Of a stretch of DNA of 64,000 nucleotides, positions 24,463 through 37,136 are shown in pieces. The notes below the pieces were generated by a model that did no database searches, had not been told where the DNA came from, and saw nothing but the letters and a program-made list of their open reading frames with translations. Origin of the DNA: Escallonia rubra. Lineage: Eukaryota; Streptophyta; Magnoliopsida; Escalloniales; Escalloniaceae. The stretch is from the NCBI GenBank assembly GCA_033065855.1, contig JAVXUO010000437.1:186001-250000 (forward strand). Direction: 5' to 3'. Position 1 is the stretch's first letter, and every line of letters begins with the position of its first letter. Made by a program: the position numbers and the translations under genes.

Positions 24463-27400
24463 AGATATATTTATTTCTCTCATTTTATTTTTTGCTATAT
24501 GTTAAATCTTTTCTTACTCTTCTTGGTGATCTTTATGACTTTATTAATAAAATCTGAACACATAACAATTATTACTATTTAAGAGAGACTGTTTCTACTA
24601 TTTGATATTTTACTTCAAACTAATTGGCCGAAAACCCAGGATTGATACATGTTAATTCCCGAGACGATCTTAAGTAATAAGTATAGAAAAATAAATGTGT
24701 TCATAGGCCCTCCTCCTTTTATCCGGGCTTGAGACCGGCTGCTTGTAAACAAATAGGCGAAGTTACCTATTTTTTTATATATACGAAAAAATATATATCT
24801 TGCTTGTAAAAATTTATTTTATATATATGGAAAAAAAGTATATTTTGTGAAAAAAATTATTCTTAAAACTCTAACAATCAAAATAAGAATGCATATATAT
24901 ACCTCAAAACATGTCTATCCAAAATATCAGCAATCAAAGATACGGAAATCTGCAACGTCAACCAAAAGGATCAAAAGAGGAAAATAAAAACAAATTACCT
25001 AATCATCCGGAAGTACTTCAATATCCGAGTCACTGCTCTTCCTATCATCAATCGGTTTATCTTGCTCGCGGTATTTCGCATCAAGATAATCCTTCCAACA
25101 TACACATAGCTCGAGCGACTCGGGGTTAAGACGACTCCTCCTGTCATCCAAAACCCTCCCGCTGGCTGAAAATGCCGACTCTGAAGCAACCGTGGAGGCT
25201 TGCACTGGCAGTACATCCCGTGCAATTTGGGATAAAGTTTTATACATGTTTTGATTTTGTTTCCAAAAATTTAACAAATTAAAATTAACCTGTTCTTGCC
25301 TTGATAAATCAGAATAATGATCAGTATTTGCATATACACCAATCTCATTAAAAGAGGAAAAAGTATTCGAACCTGCCGAATTAGAAGTACCTTCATCTGG
25401 TAGTTGTCTTGCTACTAGATGTTCAAAGCCCTGAAGGTATGGCGCATAATACCTCTCAACAGTGGATGATGATGTAGCTCGCCCGCGCACGTCAGCAGAA
25501 TTACAATAGAGGTTGAACAAGTCCTCAAACCTCTTGCTCACTTTTGCTGTGAGTGCGGTTGTCTCCTCTGCTGTGTAGCACATTAATTTCGATATCTCTT
25601 GTATCGAGGCATTCACGCCATGCAACTTTAACCTATGATCTAAACAAGTAGCCACAATAAAAATAACAGGCAATTTCTTCCAATATTTATTAAATTTTTT
25701 ATCCATCTCTTTTACTATTTGTTGAAAGGGTCCTATATATCTCCATTTTGTTAACATTGTAGCCATCTTGAGAATTTCTATTACAGCGAGAGGAGAGGTG
25801 GGATAGTACGTACCAGACAATAAATTCGTAGACGTGTAGAATACCTGTAAAAAATCAGCTAGGTATGTGGCCATCTGCCATTCCTCTTGAGTTGGCAAGC
25901 CGGCTGGGAACTGGGTTAGTAGAAAATGCGTATAGACTTCTCGGTATGCCAGAATGTGTAAAAGCATGTGGTATGTAGAGTTCCACCTGTGGACCACATC
26001 TGTAACTGCTCTCCTGCGAGGCATATTATATTGAACACACAACGTTTTAAATTGTTGTGTTTTCGGACTCGAGCTATTAACATACGCTGTCATACCCCTC
26101 ATTTTGAGAAGAATATCTCCTGCAGCAGCTAAACCATCTTGAACAATTAAATTAATAATGTGACAAACACAGCGAACATGAAATAATTCACCATTAAGTA
26201 CAGGTTGAAGCGTCTCCTTTAAAGCTGCAACAACAGCTTTATTATTAGAAGCATTATCAAAACTAACACTCATAATCTTATCCTTTATTTTAAATGTGGT
26301 ACATGCTTTTAATATAAGAATAGCAATGTTCATTCCATCGTGCGGAAAAGGAAAGTGCTTGAAAGCGATGATTCTCTTGTGCATAGCCCAATCTGCATCA
26401 ATCCAATGAGCGGTCACACAAGAATAACTAACAAAAGTATAAGGAGATTGCCAAATATCAGAAGTAAGACTAACTTTACCGTCAAATTTATCGAAATAAT
26501 CGATAAGGCGTGCTTTGGCAGCATTGTACTGTCGGAGTGCATCGGATCTAGTTGTGTTTCTATGAACCTTTTTGTACAAAGGTTGAACGTATGTGTTCAT
26601 ATATCTAGAGTGCTTAGGATTATCGGCAAAAGAAAAGGCTTGTTCATCATGAATAACAAATTCAGCGAGACCGTCTCTTTGCTCTCGCTGATTATAAACA
26701 AATAACTTACCGTCAAAAGATAACTGCGTTTGGGTAGGTTCGACGTGGCCTTGTCGAGGTGCACACTGAGGGTAATGCCTGTTAAGATGTCCATTACCAC
26801 TACCAGACGAAAATAATTTAGCGCAGTACTTACATCGAGCTTTTCGGATGCCGTCCACCGTAACTACATCGAAATGATTCCAACACTCGGCTTTATTTTT
26901 TTCCCCTTTTGGACTTCTGGCACGTTACCGGAGGCATTGCTCGGCCCTTCTTCATCATGACCAAGCATAGGGTTGAGATTATGCCACGGAGTAGTAGCTT
27001 CGCCAACCGAGCTGCGTCCTTGACTATAATGCGGGGGGTCTTCATCAGGCGTGTATTCAAAATCTGGAATGTTTTGATTGAACTCCCAATTGGCTTGGGT
27101 ATCTATCATACAGCCTGTAGTCATTCGTCCAGGAACGAATGGTTGTGTTGGTGCTTGGATTGGTGTTTGTGATGGCCGTGGCGCTGGCGCTTGTGCTGGT
27201 GGTGGTGCTTGCGATGATGATGATGTTTTTCGTGATGACGATGCACGCCTCATTTTCTTCAATAATCCAGCCATATTTCACGCTAAAAATTGTAAGAGTA
27301 ACTAAATACACAAGTATAAGAGTAGTAATAAGAAATAACAATTAAAAGAATGAACGAGTAACAAATATTAATCACTGAGGGTAATTCTGATCCAATGTGG

Positions 27401-28153
27401 AGAGAGTTAGTAATTAAAACGAATTTAGTAATAGTAATTAATAAATTAAAATTCACGAATTACTAATTACTAGACAAAAGAATTAGAGAGTAACAAATTA
27501 ATAAGAGTAGTAGTTAGTAATTAGAATTTAGTAAGACTAGTAATTAATAAACAAGAGTACTAATTAGTAAATACTAGTAGTAATTAGCAAGAGTAGTAAT
27601 TGGAGAGGAAAATAGTAGCAAAGCTTGTAGAAATATAGAATGTTTAGGTAAGAGAGAGTAAGAAGATTGGTGTGAAAAATTAGAGAGAAATGGTGTAAAT
27701 TTATTGATTTTAGAAACTTCACAAAAGACCAAAATACCCCTACAAACTAGCCGTTTATAGTTGTTGGGGAGGGTAAGAGTGTAAAAACCTTTAAAGGAGT
27801 TGGAAAAATGAAGTTAGACTAAAATACCCCCCAAACTAGCCGTTATATTGCTGTTGGGGGGGTAAAAGTGGAATTTTGGAAAAGGGGTGGAAGAAAGGGG
27901 GGGAAAACCAAAAAATTCAAACCAAGTGGTGGGGCCGAACCGGGCCAAGCCCGGGCCGGCTTCGGGCCGGGCCAAACCCGGGCCGTTTCCGGGCCGGGCT
28001 TTTTCCCAGAATTCTTTGGCCTGGTCCAGGCCCTGGCCCCAAGCCCAAATCTGCTGGGCCGTTACTGTTCACCTGCCGGGCCGGGCCAGCCCGGGCCAGA
28101 ACCGGGCCGGGTCGGGCCAGCCCGCGGGCCGCCCGACCCTTTTGACAACTCTA
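23733..28153 (-). mobile_element. Complete hAT DNA transposon, 4421 bp
   Basis: The perfect 12-bp terminal inverted repeats are TAGAGTTGTCAA at the left and its reverse complement at the right. They are flanked by an identical 8-bp target duplication ATGACATC (23725-23732 and 28154-28161). Dense subterminal GGCCGGGC-type motifs at both ends are probable transposase-binding sites. A minus-strand transposase of the BED/RICESLEEPER-like type occupies the middle. Internal direct repeats exist: about 23945-24324 resembles 24325-24600, and about 24177-24320 recurs at 27692-27835. Perfect TIRs and TSD argue for recent insertion; whether it is mobile depends on the transposase frameshift. Confidence 0.95.
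24999..27274 (-). pseudogene. hAT transposase with BED zinc finger, one frameshift
   Basis: Two adjacent minus-strand frames make one hAT transposase. The first (27274-26864) encodes a Ser/Pro-rich N-terminus ending in KGKKIK. The second (619 codons, ATG at 26858) continues the BED finger. Reading the second frame back past its ATG gives AECWNHFDVVTVDG, so the BED domain (CWNHF, CKYC, HLNRH) is split by a one-base length difference in a run of seven A near 26895. The second frame has SLTSDIWQS (Asp134) and SVSFDNASNN (Asp201) as likely catalytic aspartates. It also has CHIINLIVQDGL, HRWNSTYHML and a C-terminal hAT dimerisation domain (ASTVASESAFSASGRVL). No other lesion is evident. A sequencing error in the homopolymer is a real alternative, in which case the gene is intact. 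Confidence 0.9.
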
Positions 28154-28161
28154 ATGACATC

Positions 28162-29445
28162 CCTATCCGATAGGAAATCATCATAAAAGTAGTAGCGTAT
28201 AACTAAAAGCTACTCCTGTATAAAATAAATAACAGAGTACATAACTAAACAACCAAAACAAAAAAAAACTAAACAGGACTAAAATAAAGAACAAAACATG
28301 ATAAGCATATATTTGTCACCTGCCACACATGGCAACAGAGGCAGCCTCTAACGGACACGTGCCCTATGCCTCTGCCAATACACAGACACACGTCCAGCAC
28401 CAGAGAACACCAAGACATGCGTTACAAAGGCACGACCCCCCCACACACCACACGGAGTAGCACCATGCACGGAAGATCGGAGACCCTCGCTGTCGTCATC
28501 ACCGCCGCTGCTGGACCACCACCTCGTCACCCACATATTGCCCAAGACGACCGTACCTCCCTGTCAACCCACAAACCATCACCTCAACCACCACAACAAC
28601 CTAAGACCCAACCACAGTGACCAATTGATAACGACCATCGGCAAACAAGCCGACCAACATATCTTGGGGGTGAGGGGGGGTGGGGGGGGGGGGGGTTGGA
28701 AGGATGAACAAACTGGGGGGGGGGATACAACCGAAGGAAAAATCCCATCATCCACACACTCACTTGATCTCGGTTAAAGTAGCAGACCATAGAATCCCAT
28801 CTCCGGCCACCACGCCCAACACCTCTGAGCAATCCAACGACGAACAACCCAAAATTTGATAGCTTTCCACCCAAAAAACCATTTCATCCTAACCTAATCA
28901 CTTACCCAATCGTGACCGGTCCCAGAAGCCACCACCCTTCCATAGCCTCACACTAAATCGATCAACGTCAGAGATCAACTAATGACCGATGATGGCACTA
29001 CCGCATACCTAAAGAAAAAATCAACAGAACCTCAACAACAAAAAAACCACACAACACTATAAAATTTACTCTATCATGCGGGAATAAGCCAACGGTGCCG
29101 GCAGAGATCCAGAGACTTTGTGGGTGAGGGGAGAGACTTTTTTTTTTTTTGGGGGGTGGTTGGGGGGCGCATTCACTTGTTGAAATGTGACTATGTGAGG
29201 ATGAACAAGGATCTACACCGTATATACGCTTTAATGGCTTCAGCGACATTTTGATCAATGAAATGCCTTTTTGACCTCTTTCTTCCAACACGCCATTTCG
29301 TTTTCAAAACTTGAATTCGAAACCCCCCATCATTGTTCAATCATCCATCCAGTCAGTCAGCCACAACGAACCAGACAAACCCTAATCCTCGAAACCTCCA
29401 CTGATCTCTGCAGTTTTTTCTCTTTATCTCCGTGCCCAAACAGCC
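28162..29445. other. Region upstream of the GEM-like gene
   Basis: It contains poly-G tracts at about 28675-28695 and 28714-28721 and CCACC-rich sequence. A GTATATAC near 29218 could be a weak TATA element for the gene starting at 29446. Open frames on both strands (for example 28584-28874 minus) are low-complexity and unsupported. Confidence 0.35.
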
Positions 29446-32400
29446 ATGAATCCGCCCCCAAAGCAAACCGATTCCACCCACCCGATCAAACCGGAGCCCC
29501 ACTCCGCCGACTACGCTCCCTACCCTCAGCTCGATCCAAACGACGTCGCTCCTCCTCCTCCCCCGGTCGCCGCCGAGAACTGGACTTCCGTCCCCGTTGG
29601 CTCCCAGCCACCGCCTCCGCCGGAGCAGCCAGACGTCGCTTCCAGATCCTCCGCCGTGCCTGAAGGCCCCGCTCCGATCGCCGGGAACTCCGCCACCACA
29701 ATGCCGGCGGAGTCCAATCCTTACGTGTCTCCTGCGCCGGTGCCGACTTCTTCAACCAAAAGTGAGTGCTCAGGGTTTAATTCCACATGTCCGTTAACTG
29801 ATCTGATTGATTTGATATTATTTGACACTACTGATATTGTTGTGGTTTTTGTTTGGCAGTATCATTTGATGATTTTGAGTTTTTGTCGTTGTAATTAGAT
29901 ACGGTGGATTCAGTGAAGGATGTGCTGGGAAAATGGGGGAAGAAGGCGGCTGAGGCAACGAAGAAGGGCCAGGATCTTGCTGGAAATGTGTGGCAACACT
30001 GTAAGTTAGTTATTCAGGGCCTTGCGCTATTCGTGTAGGCGCACATTGATCTTCTTATACTAAGGGCTTTAATGTTGTTTATGCGTGTATATTTGGTAGG
30101 GCCTATTTTGAGTGCAGTTAAAATTGGTTTTCTATGTGGTACAAGTAGGAATTTGTCTGTTTAAGGCAGCTTCTGAGAGCTCAAGGTGTATAGCATCTAC
30201 AGTTTATTGACTAAATCCAGTATAGATCGGTAGAGGGAGGAATGAGTATTGTTTTATGCAAAAGTTTCATCCACATTTTCACACTTGTAGCTAAGCACGC
30301 ATCGTTCTGCACTGTAATCATTTCTGAACTTTTGCTGCAGTAATATTAATGTTCAAGTAATCCTGTGGCCTGTATATAGGGTAAGACATTGGATAGGCTA
30401 GTACCTGTAGTGATTATTCATGGACAAAATTTATAGGTTGACAATTGAGATTGTTTTGGGTATTACTTATTTTCTGGCAGTTGAGAAGAAATTGAAGAGG
30501 TATAAGAGCATTACTGGATTTTCATAGAGCAAAGTGGCGATACAAGTGCGCTAACTGATCTTGTGTTCCATTTTTTTGTGATCTGGTTTTAATTTAAGTT
30601 TGATAATTTTCCTACATTACCTTTGGTATTTATACACCCCTGATGTGTAAAGAGATAAAGATCCCATCATCTTTTAATGCCCTTGAACAGTTGGGACAAG
30701 GCTTTAGACACTTGAGTTGATTCATGGCTGTAGATCTTTGGGTGTCCACTAGTAGTCGGGCTCGATTTCTCGACTTCAAAATCTCTTAGACAATCTTCTC
30801 TCTTGAAATCGCCATAGTGATGCGGTATACTTTAGCAGGGCTTAGGGGAAGTTGGGATTTAGCATGGAAATTAGTTTGTATTTGCTGTTTGGGACAGTTT
30901 GGATTGTATTGTGGTTTTAGTTTGACATTTCAATTAAATAGGTGTCTGAGTAGTTTGGTCTAGTCGTATGATCAGGTTTCGTCTTATTAGGTCCCTTTTT
31001 ACCAAGTAGAAGTATGTTTTACTTTTCCTGTCTTAGTTGATGTTATCCCAGCTGTATATCAGAGTAGTAGTACAGAGTTTAGGCTTTGAGCCATTAGCCT
31101 TGTTTGCCACCGATAATTCCTTGAATATACAAATTTTATTTTCCCTCCATAGGTTGTCACTTGTCGTGCACTTAGATTTTACATCACCTACTCTTATTAT
31201 CCTTAGACCTTGCAGTGGCAGGAGCCCCGTGCATTTGGCCGCTCGTTTTTAATTTAGTGGTCTTTACACTTCAGTTGTGTTCCTTTGAACTTTAGGAGTT
31301 AATGATGTTTTTAGGACTCCATCTAGGTCTTTGAATTGAGGAACATGAGGGACCTTTAATCAGAAAACTGTAAAATATTGTAATGTGCTATGTGGTGTTA
31401 AAAAGGAATGAGTTTAATCACAGTGGACTTATTACCTAAAAGGTAAATAAAGACTAAAGAGTGAGGCTACTGCAACACGATGGAGATGCGAGCATGATCA
31501 TAAATTTGTAATGACTGATAACTTATAACAACCTGTTTGCTGAAGTTTATGGTAGGGTTCATTCCAACCCCACCCCCCCAACCCGCACCACCTAGAATTG
31601 TTCTTTCTTGTTGATCTGATTGTTTATGCCATGTGTTATATTCTGCTTTTCTCTACACGTTTTTATTTTCCTTCTATTTTTCTGTTTAAGCTTTCTCTTT
31701 CTACTTCTGTTTTCTAATTGGCTGCCATTTCAATGTGCTTCCTGTTTACTCTCAGTTAATGTGCTGGCAGTACAGAATGCTTTATGAAAAATAAAAGTAC
31801 TTTTCGATAATTTTGCCAAGGTGTAATTGTAAGTTTCTATGGATGTATGAAGTGACCTTTAATTTGATCAGTGAAAACGGGCCCCAGCTTTGCCGATGCT
31901 GCTGTTGGAAGAATTGCCCAGGGAACGAAAGTTCTTGCAGAAGGTGGCTATGAGAAAATCTTTCGACAAACATTTGAGACTGTTCCAGAGGAGCAACTTT
32001 TGAAGTCCTATGCTTGCTACCTCTCAACATCTGCTGGTCCAGTAATGGGGGTCTGTTATTTGTCAACTGCGAAGCTCGCATTTTCTAGTGACAATCCTCT
32101 TTCATACAAAGTTGGTGACGAGACACAGTGGAGCTATTATAAGGTACGTTGCTCTTATTCGTGCATGGGATTTCCATGCTTGCACTCATCTCTTACTTCT
32201 ATAAAAATTATCTCTGAGGCTTTTCGTCATCATCTTTAATTATTTGAACGTGGTTGCATTTAGACATGTGACATCTCTTTTATCCTGTCTTTATCTTGAG
32301 TACCTCCCTGTATAGTTTGTTGCACTTACCAGAAATAAAGAAGGAAAAAGATATTAGCACCCAGGTTGAGCTTGAGTATTTGGCAATTTGGAGGAGGTCT

Positions 32401-35400
32401 GAGAAAGCATTTCCGATCGTTGTTAAAATTGGAATACAATGCATGACATAGTGCTTTACAATAGCCAAGTGTTACTGGGGATGTAGTTTTCGGGAGATGA
32501 GTATATGCTAGATAGAATTAGGACTTGAATTTTGATGAAGCAGAGGAAGACAACTATCCTTCAGTGTTCCCTTTGTTATTTGTTGACTACTGTGTAACCT
32601 ATTTGGGGGTAAAGAATGGTCTTAGTAAAAGAGCGGACATTGTTTAAAGGCTTTGGTATAGGAGTAAAATGCCCCGTGATCTTTTTTATTACAATGAGTA
32701 TTGCAGATTCTCATAGAGCATTTAGGTTGCTGTTGAGTTGGATCTCCCCCCTCTTCTTGGACTTTTCCAAAATGAGAAAAGAACAAGTTGTTGTTTAGGT
32801 GTATCAGATTTATCTTAATGCTCATTGAAGCAAGCCACTTGATGCTGATTGATGTGTCATGGAAAAATGTCAAGATATGTTCTAGAGATGGATGCGTGTG
32901 AGCACTTGCCATCTTGATCTTTGTTTAAAAGCTTAGGTCGTCAAGAGACCTTAATTGGAGCAAGATCATATGATGTTAATTGTTCCATAGTAATGAGTGG
33001 ATGTGGCCTTTTTGTAGGATAAAGCTTTTGAATTTTTATATTTGCTGGATGGTCGAGGTAACCGTTTGTTACAAAGACATGGAGGTCAATAAAGATAGGA
33101 GTGAAATATCGAGTTTGGAGTAGAGAATATAATTGTAATTAGTCTGATTTGAGTGGATGCAGTGTTTTATGGAAAAGAATGGATAAAAAATGGCCTTCCA
33201 TGTGTTTTTGGGGTTAAAGAAGGTAAGGGTAATTCTTTGTTAGGATTGTAAATGTGGTCCTTGTTAGGGAGTGTTGTCTATAGGTTTTATGATGGGATTC
33301 AAATGCCCTATGCTTGTATTGTTACGGATTAGTATTCTAGATTCTCATGGAGCATTTAAGTTGCCGTTGGGGTGTATATGATTTATTTTAGAGCTCATTG
33401 AAGCCATTTGATACTTGCAAAGAGAAGGTCGGTAGGTAGATCGGGGCAGCTACAGCAGACTCGAAGCAGTACTAGAAGTAGCACTACATGTGGAAAGTAT
33501 CATGGGAACTCGCCCTGCTATAAGGAGACGGGGGCGTGTTATAATTGCGGAGCAGTGAGGGAGATAGCCAGAAACTGCACAAAGCCTCCCCGTGATCAGA
33601 AGTGGAATAAGAAAGTAGATGATAAGCCAAGAGCATCGAAGGGACTTGCCAGAGTCTTTGCCATGACGACTCGCGAGGCGGGAGCGTCAAATGATGTTGT
33701 AACAGGTACATTTAAAGTCTGTGATAGGAGGGCATTTACGCTACTAGATCCAATGGTTGATGTGGCATGAAAAGGTGTCAAGATATAGTTTAGGCTGTTT
33801 TGATCCGAACTTGATGTCTCCTCAGTAATGCATGGATCACTTCCTGATCTTAGTGGTTGTGGCAAAAAGTAAGTGAATAGGCTATGAGATTTTCTTTAAA
33901 ACATAAAAAAGAGATGTGAGTTTTTGTTTATGGCGGATGGACAGAGGGCTTTAACATTTCATACAAAAGACATAGAGAACAGTGAAAGAATTTAAAATTT
34001 TGACCTTTGTGTTTTATTTTCTGAGTTTAAATGTAGTAAGTTGTACACATCTTTTTATTGTCTACCGTAGCAGTGGTAATAGTTTCGGAGGCTTGGCAGT
34101 AAGGAAAGTATTATCATGTTGGTGGCATTCTTTTGCTCCTTTACATTTATTTTCCATAGCATGGATTAAATTTTGACGCGTTTGGTACTACTGTATGTAC
34201 AGTACTTTGCCGCTGTTGCACTGAAGCCATGGATTTTGATTTGGCCTCAAAATATTGATGCTAGGTATTATTTGAGCCTGGTGACTTTCATGTTGCAATG
34301 TGCCTATACGATGCACATAGATGAAATAGAAGTACAAGATGTTTAGCTTATCATGGCATGAGCAATTTCGTGAGTGGTAAGAAGCCCTTGCTTGAAATCT
34401 CCGCAACAGAAGGAGTAGACTAGACAAAATGCTTGATGTGTTGAATTGCGAAAGGATATTAGAAGGTCAGCAGAATGAAGAGGGATGTGAGTTGGTGAGA
34501 TGCAGTTTACAAATGGATATTAACAGTATTCTGGGTGAAAGAGTCTTTGCTCAAGATCGTGGTATAAAGTATAAACATTAGATTAAACAGGACAATATGC
34601 CTGATCAAGGAAGGCGTAGTGGATTAAAAAGTCAAATGTGCTATTCTTGGAGCTGGACAGCAACCACTGGTCTTTATCCTTTTTTATTTTTTAAGTGATT
34701 CTTTTTCAAGAGAGTGGTGCTGCTTGTTGACAGGAAAGTAGTTTTATCACAGAAGCAAATAGCGGCATTGGCGCTTGTTCTCCGCACTCTCTTTGCTGTT
34801 GTAGATTGTTGTATGTCAGTTGAAGCAATGAAATATTGACTTCTATTTTAACTTCTTTTTTATCTGACCCTTTAGCTCGTCTTTCTAACTGTTATTTGGG
34901 TTAGTTGCACAAGGCACTCTTGAGGTCGACCAACAAATACACTCGGCTCCTTCTAACTTTTTTTTAAAACTCTCCGCCCCATGATATTTGTACCCGCAAT
35001 TCTCGGAGCTACACAAACTTAACGGGATGTCAAAGTCCGTTCAAGATTCTCTGACAGTCCACTTTTTGCTTTTTTATACCCAAAATACCCTCCCTTTTGT
35101 TGTTTCTATACTCAAAGTACCCTTTTGGATTAGGTAGAAGACTGTATCTGCACATATACCCACAGCAGACCCCTCACCGCTGGCGACGCGCACACACTGC
35201 CTATCACACACACGCTGCCCATCACAACACCGTCAGATGCCCCTCCCCCTCCCCCTCCTTCCGGCCCGCCACCCACCCCGCGCACCATCGCTTGATATGT
35301 GCCCATTTCCTGCCCTACTCCCATCTCAACAGCTACCTTGCCTTCTTCTGGACCGAGCCGTATGCCCCTTAACCAAACATACACACCCCCTTCAGCAACA

Positions 35401-36772
35401 CACGGATTCACACAAGCACACACACACATGACCCATCACCACCGTAACACACACTGACCCAAACTCACATCTGTACCACCCACCAAAACCCACCCACCGA
35501 CACATGATCTGTACTACCCACCGCCGCTCTCTAGCTCCCACTGCCACCTGCTGCTGTTTTTGTCACCGTCGCCTGCTGCCCTCACACACACAGACACTCA
35601 CAGCCAGATCTGGGCTCCCTTTGACGGGCATTGAAACTTAGCTGTGGCGGTGCCTGTGGATGTCCACAACATGAGGCAATTGATTAAGGTGTTGGGTTCT
35701 GAATAATCTTTTCCAAGCAAAATAAAATTTTATGTAAACAGCAACACCTAGTATGAGGTGGGTCTTTGTTGATGACAATATGCCCTTGACTGCTGCCGCC
35801 CCAATTTTCACTGGCTGCTGGGTGATGATTCCAACCACCTCCAGTGTTGGACCTTATATCATTCGTCTCGTTTTTCCACGCTTTTTACATCCGTGCAAAT
35901 GGATCAGATTTCTTTTAGTTCTATTTCTGTAGATTTGTAGTTCCAATCTGCAGGACCTCTCTCCAACCCTAATCAATGGCTTTGTACTCCTTATTGTAAT
36001 AAATGAGGGCATTAATATCTTTTTTCAGTGCGCTATTAACACCATCAGAGAAAAAGTTTTTTTCTGGGGGCAGAGTGTAACAAAAATAGTGAGTAGATGC
36101 CAAGGGTATTGAAGACTAACCTCAGGAGTGCCGAGGGTAAATAACCCTTGGTATTTTCTTTTATACTGAACTGTTTTAGTTTTCCTCAACTTTTACCACT
36201 TGTATTCCTACTAAGAACACCTTTGGATCTGTTTTTTGCCACTTGTCCTTGTGTTGCTTAATGTGTTGTCCTGCATAACATGTTGCTTTGCAAAGGTTGT
36301 TCCCCTTCCCTCCTCTCACATGTTTCAAATTTTATCCTTTGTGAAGGCAGTTATTTCCATTTGGCCATTTGTTTAGGGGGCATGGTTCGGCAGTTGATGT
36401 GAGTGCTAGGGTAATTACTGGTGAGAAAAAAAGATGGGAGGTTAAAGAGGTCTAGCGTGTATCTCAGTTGATATTATGGGCACCATCATTGCCAGTATTT
36501 TTTGTGGGCGTTGTCACTGTTATTATTGTCGTCATAATCTTTGAACCACTTCTAGGCTATAACTAATCACTTTTATTCCATTGTATCGATAGGTGGTTAT
36601 CCCATTACATCAGCTCAAAGCAGTCAATTCTTCGACAAGCAAAGTCAACGCAGCTGAGAAATACATTCAGATTATATCGGTTGACAGTCACGAGTTTTGG
36701 TTCATGGGCTTTGTGAACTACGATAGTGCAGTCAAACATCTACAAGGCGCCCTGCAATCTCACCAGTTGTAA
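29446..36772 (+). CDS. GEM-like GRAM-domain protein (ABA-responsive/FIP1 family)
   Basis: Four exons: 29446-29761, 29899-30000, 31872-32143 and 36593-36772; 870 nt, 289 aa. All introns are GT-AG (137, 1871 and 4449 nt). Residues 1-105 are Pro-rich and contain the family phrases [23 protein letters not shown] and NPYVSP. Then come [23 protein letters not shown] and [23 protein letters not shown], followed by a GRAM domain at about 168-246 ([52 protein letters not shown]). The end is [18 protein letters not shown]. Length and layout match Arabidopsis GEM/GEM-like proteins. In that family GEM binds the cell-cycle factor CDT1 and TTG1 and affects root epidermal patterning, while others are ABA- or stress-responsive; which role applies here is unknown. 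GRAM domains bind lipid or protein partners. The third intron is enlarged by transposon-derived sequence. Confidence 0.93.
32610..33800. repeat. Diverged intronic duplication in intron 3 of the GEM-like gene
   Basis: About 32640-32890 resembles 33280-33418 plus 33756-33800: shared phrases include GATTCTCAT.GAGCATTTA, GCTCATTGAAGC and GTCAAGATAT. The second copy is split by a roughly 340-bp segment carrying a gag-like zinc knuckle. Non-coding and spliced out. Confidence 0.5.
33420..33755 (+). mobile_element. Fossil LTR-retrotransposon gag fragment (zinc knuckle)
   Basis: A short plus-strand stretch encodes a CCHC-like zinc knuckle ([14 protein letters not shown]) of the kind found in Ty3/gypsy gag, within intron 3 of the GEM-like gene. 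No LTR, protease or polymerase is attached, so it is a small broken remnant. It appears to interrupt an older duplicated segment. Confidence 0.55.
34898..36147. mobile_element. MULE-type element A in intron 3 of the GEM-like gene, 1250 bp
   Basis: The left end GGGTTAGTTGCACAAGGCAC and the inverted right end GGGTTATTTACCCTCGGCAC are related and continue into CTTGAGGT/CCTGAGGT. Flanking 9-mers CTGTTATTT (34889-34897) and TTGGTATTT (36148-36156) match at 7 of 9, consistent with an aged MULE target duplication. It shares subterminal motifs (GATTC.CTGACA near the left, TCAGAGAAAAAGTT near the right) with the elements at 37137 and 41017. The CA/CCACC-rich interior has no recognisable gene fragment. 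Confidence 0.7.
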
Positions 36773-37136
36773 TCTACATGGAGCAAAATTTTCACCATGT
36801 CGCAGGAGAGGAGGCTGTAGATACATTTCTGGGGATCTTTGGGATTTGAGATACATCCATTGTAAGTTGCTCGTGTGGATTTCTTGTGTTTCATGTATTT
36901 GTGGAAATTTGCGGTTTTTCAAATCCTCATGTATAATAGGCCTGCTGTGACAAAGGTAATGAATGGTTGGTGTACAAACCACCATTGTGCACATTTGTTC
37001 CTATCGCTCAAATAAGGATTAAATAGGAATGCCGCTGTCTTGCGTATTTAAGAGATTTATGGAATATGTTGTAAATTGCATGTTTGGTTGCAAGTAGAAA
37101 GACATATAGTATAATATAAGCGAGTGAAAATAACAT
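36773..37136. other. 3' flank of the GEM-like gene
   Basis: Probable 3' UTR plus spacer up to the MULE-type element at 37137. An AATAAGGATTAAATAGG stretch near 37010 could serve polyadenylation; not certain. Confidence 0.4.
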
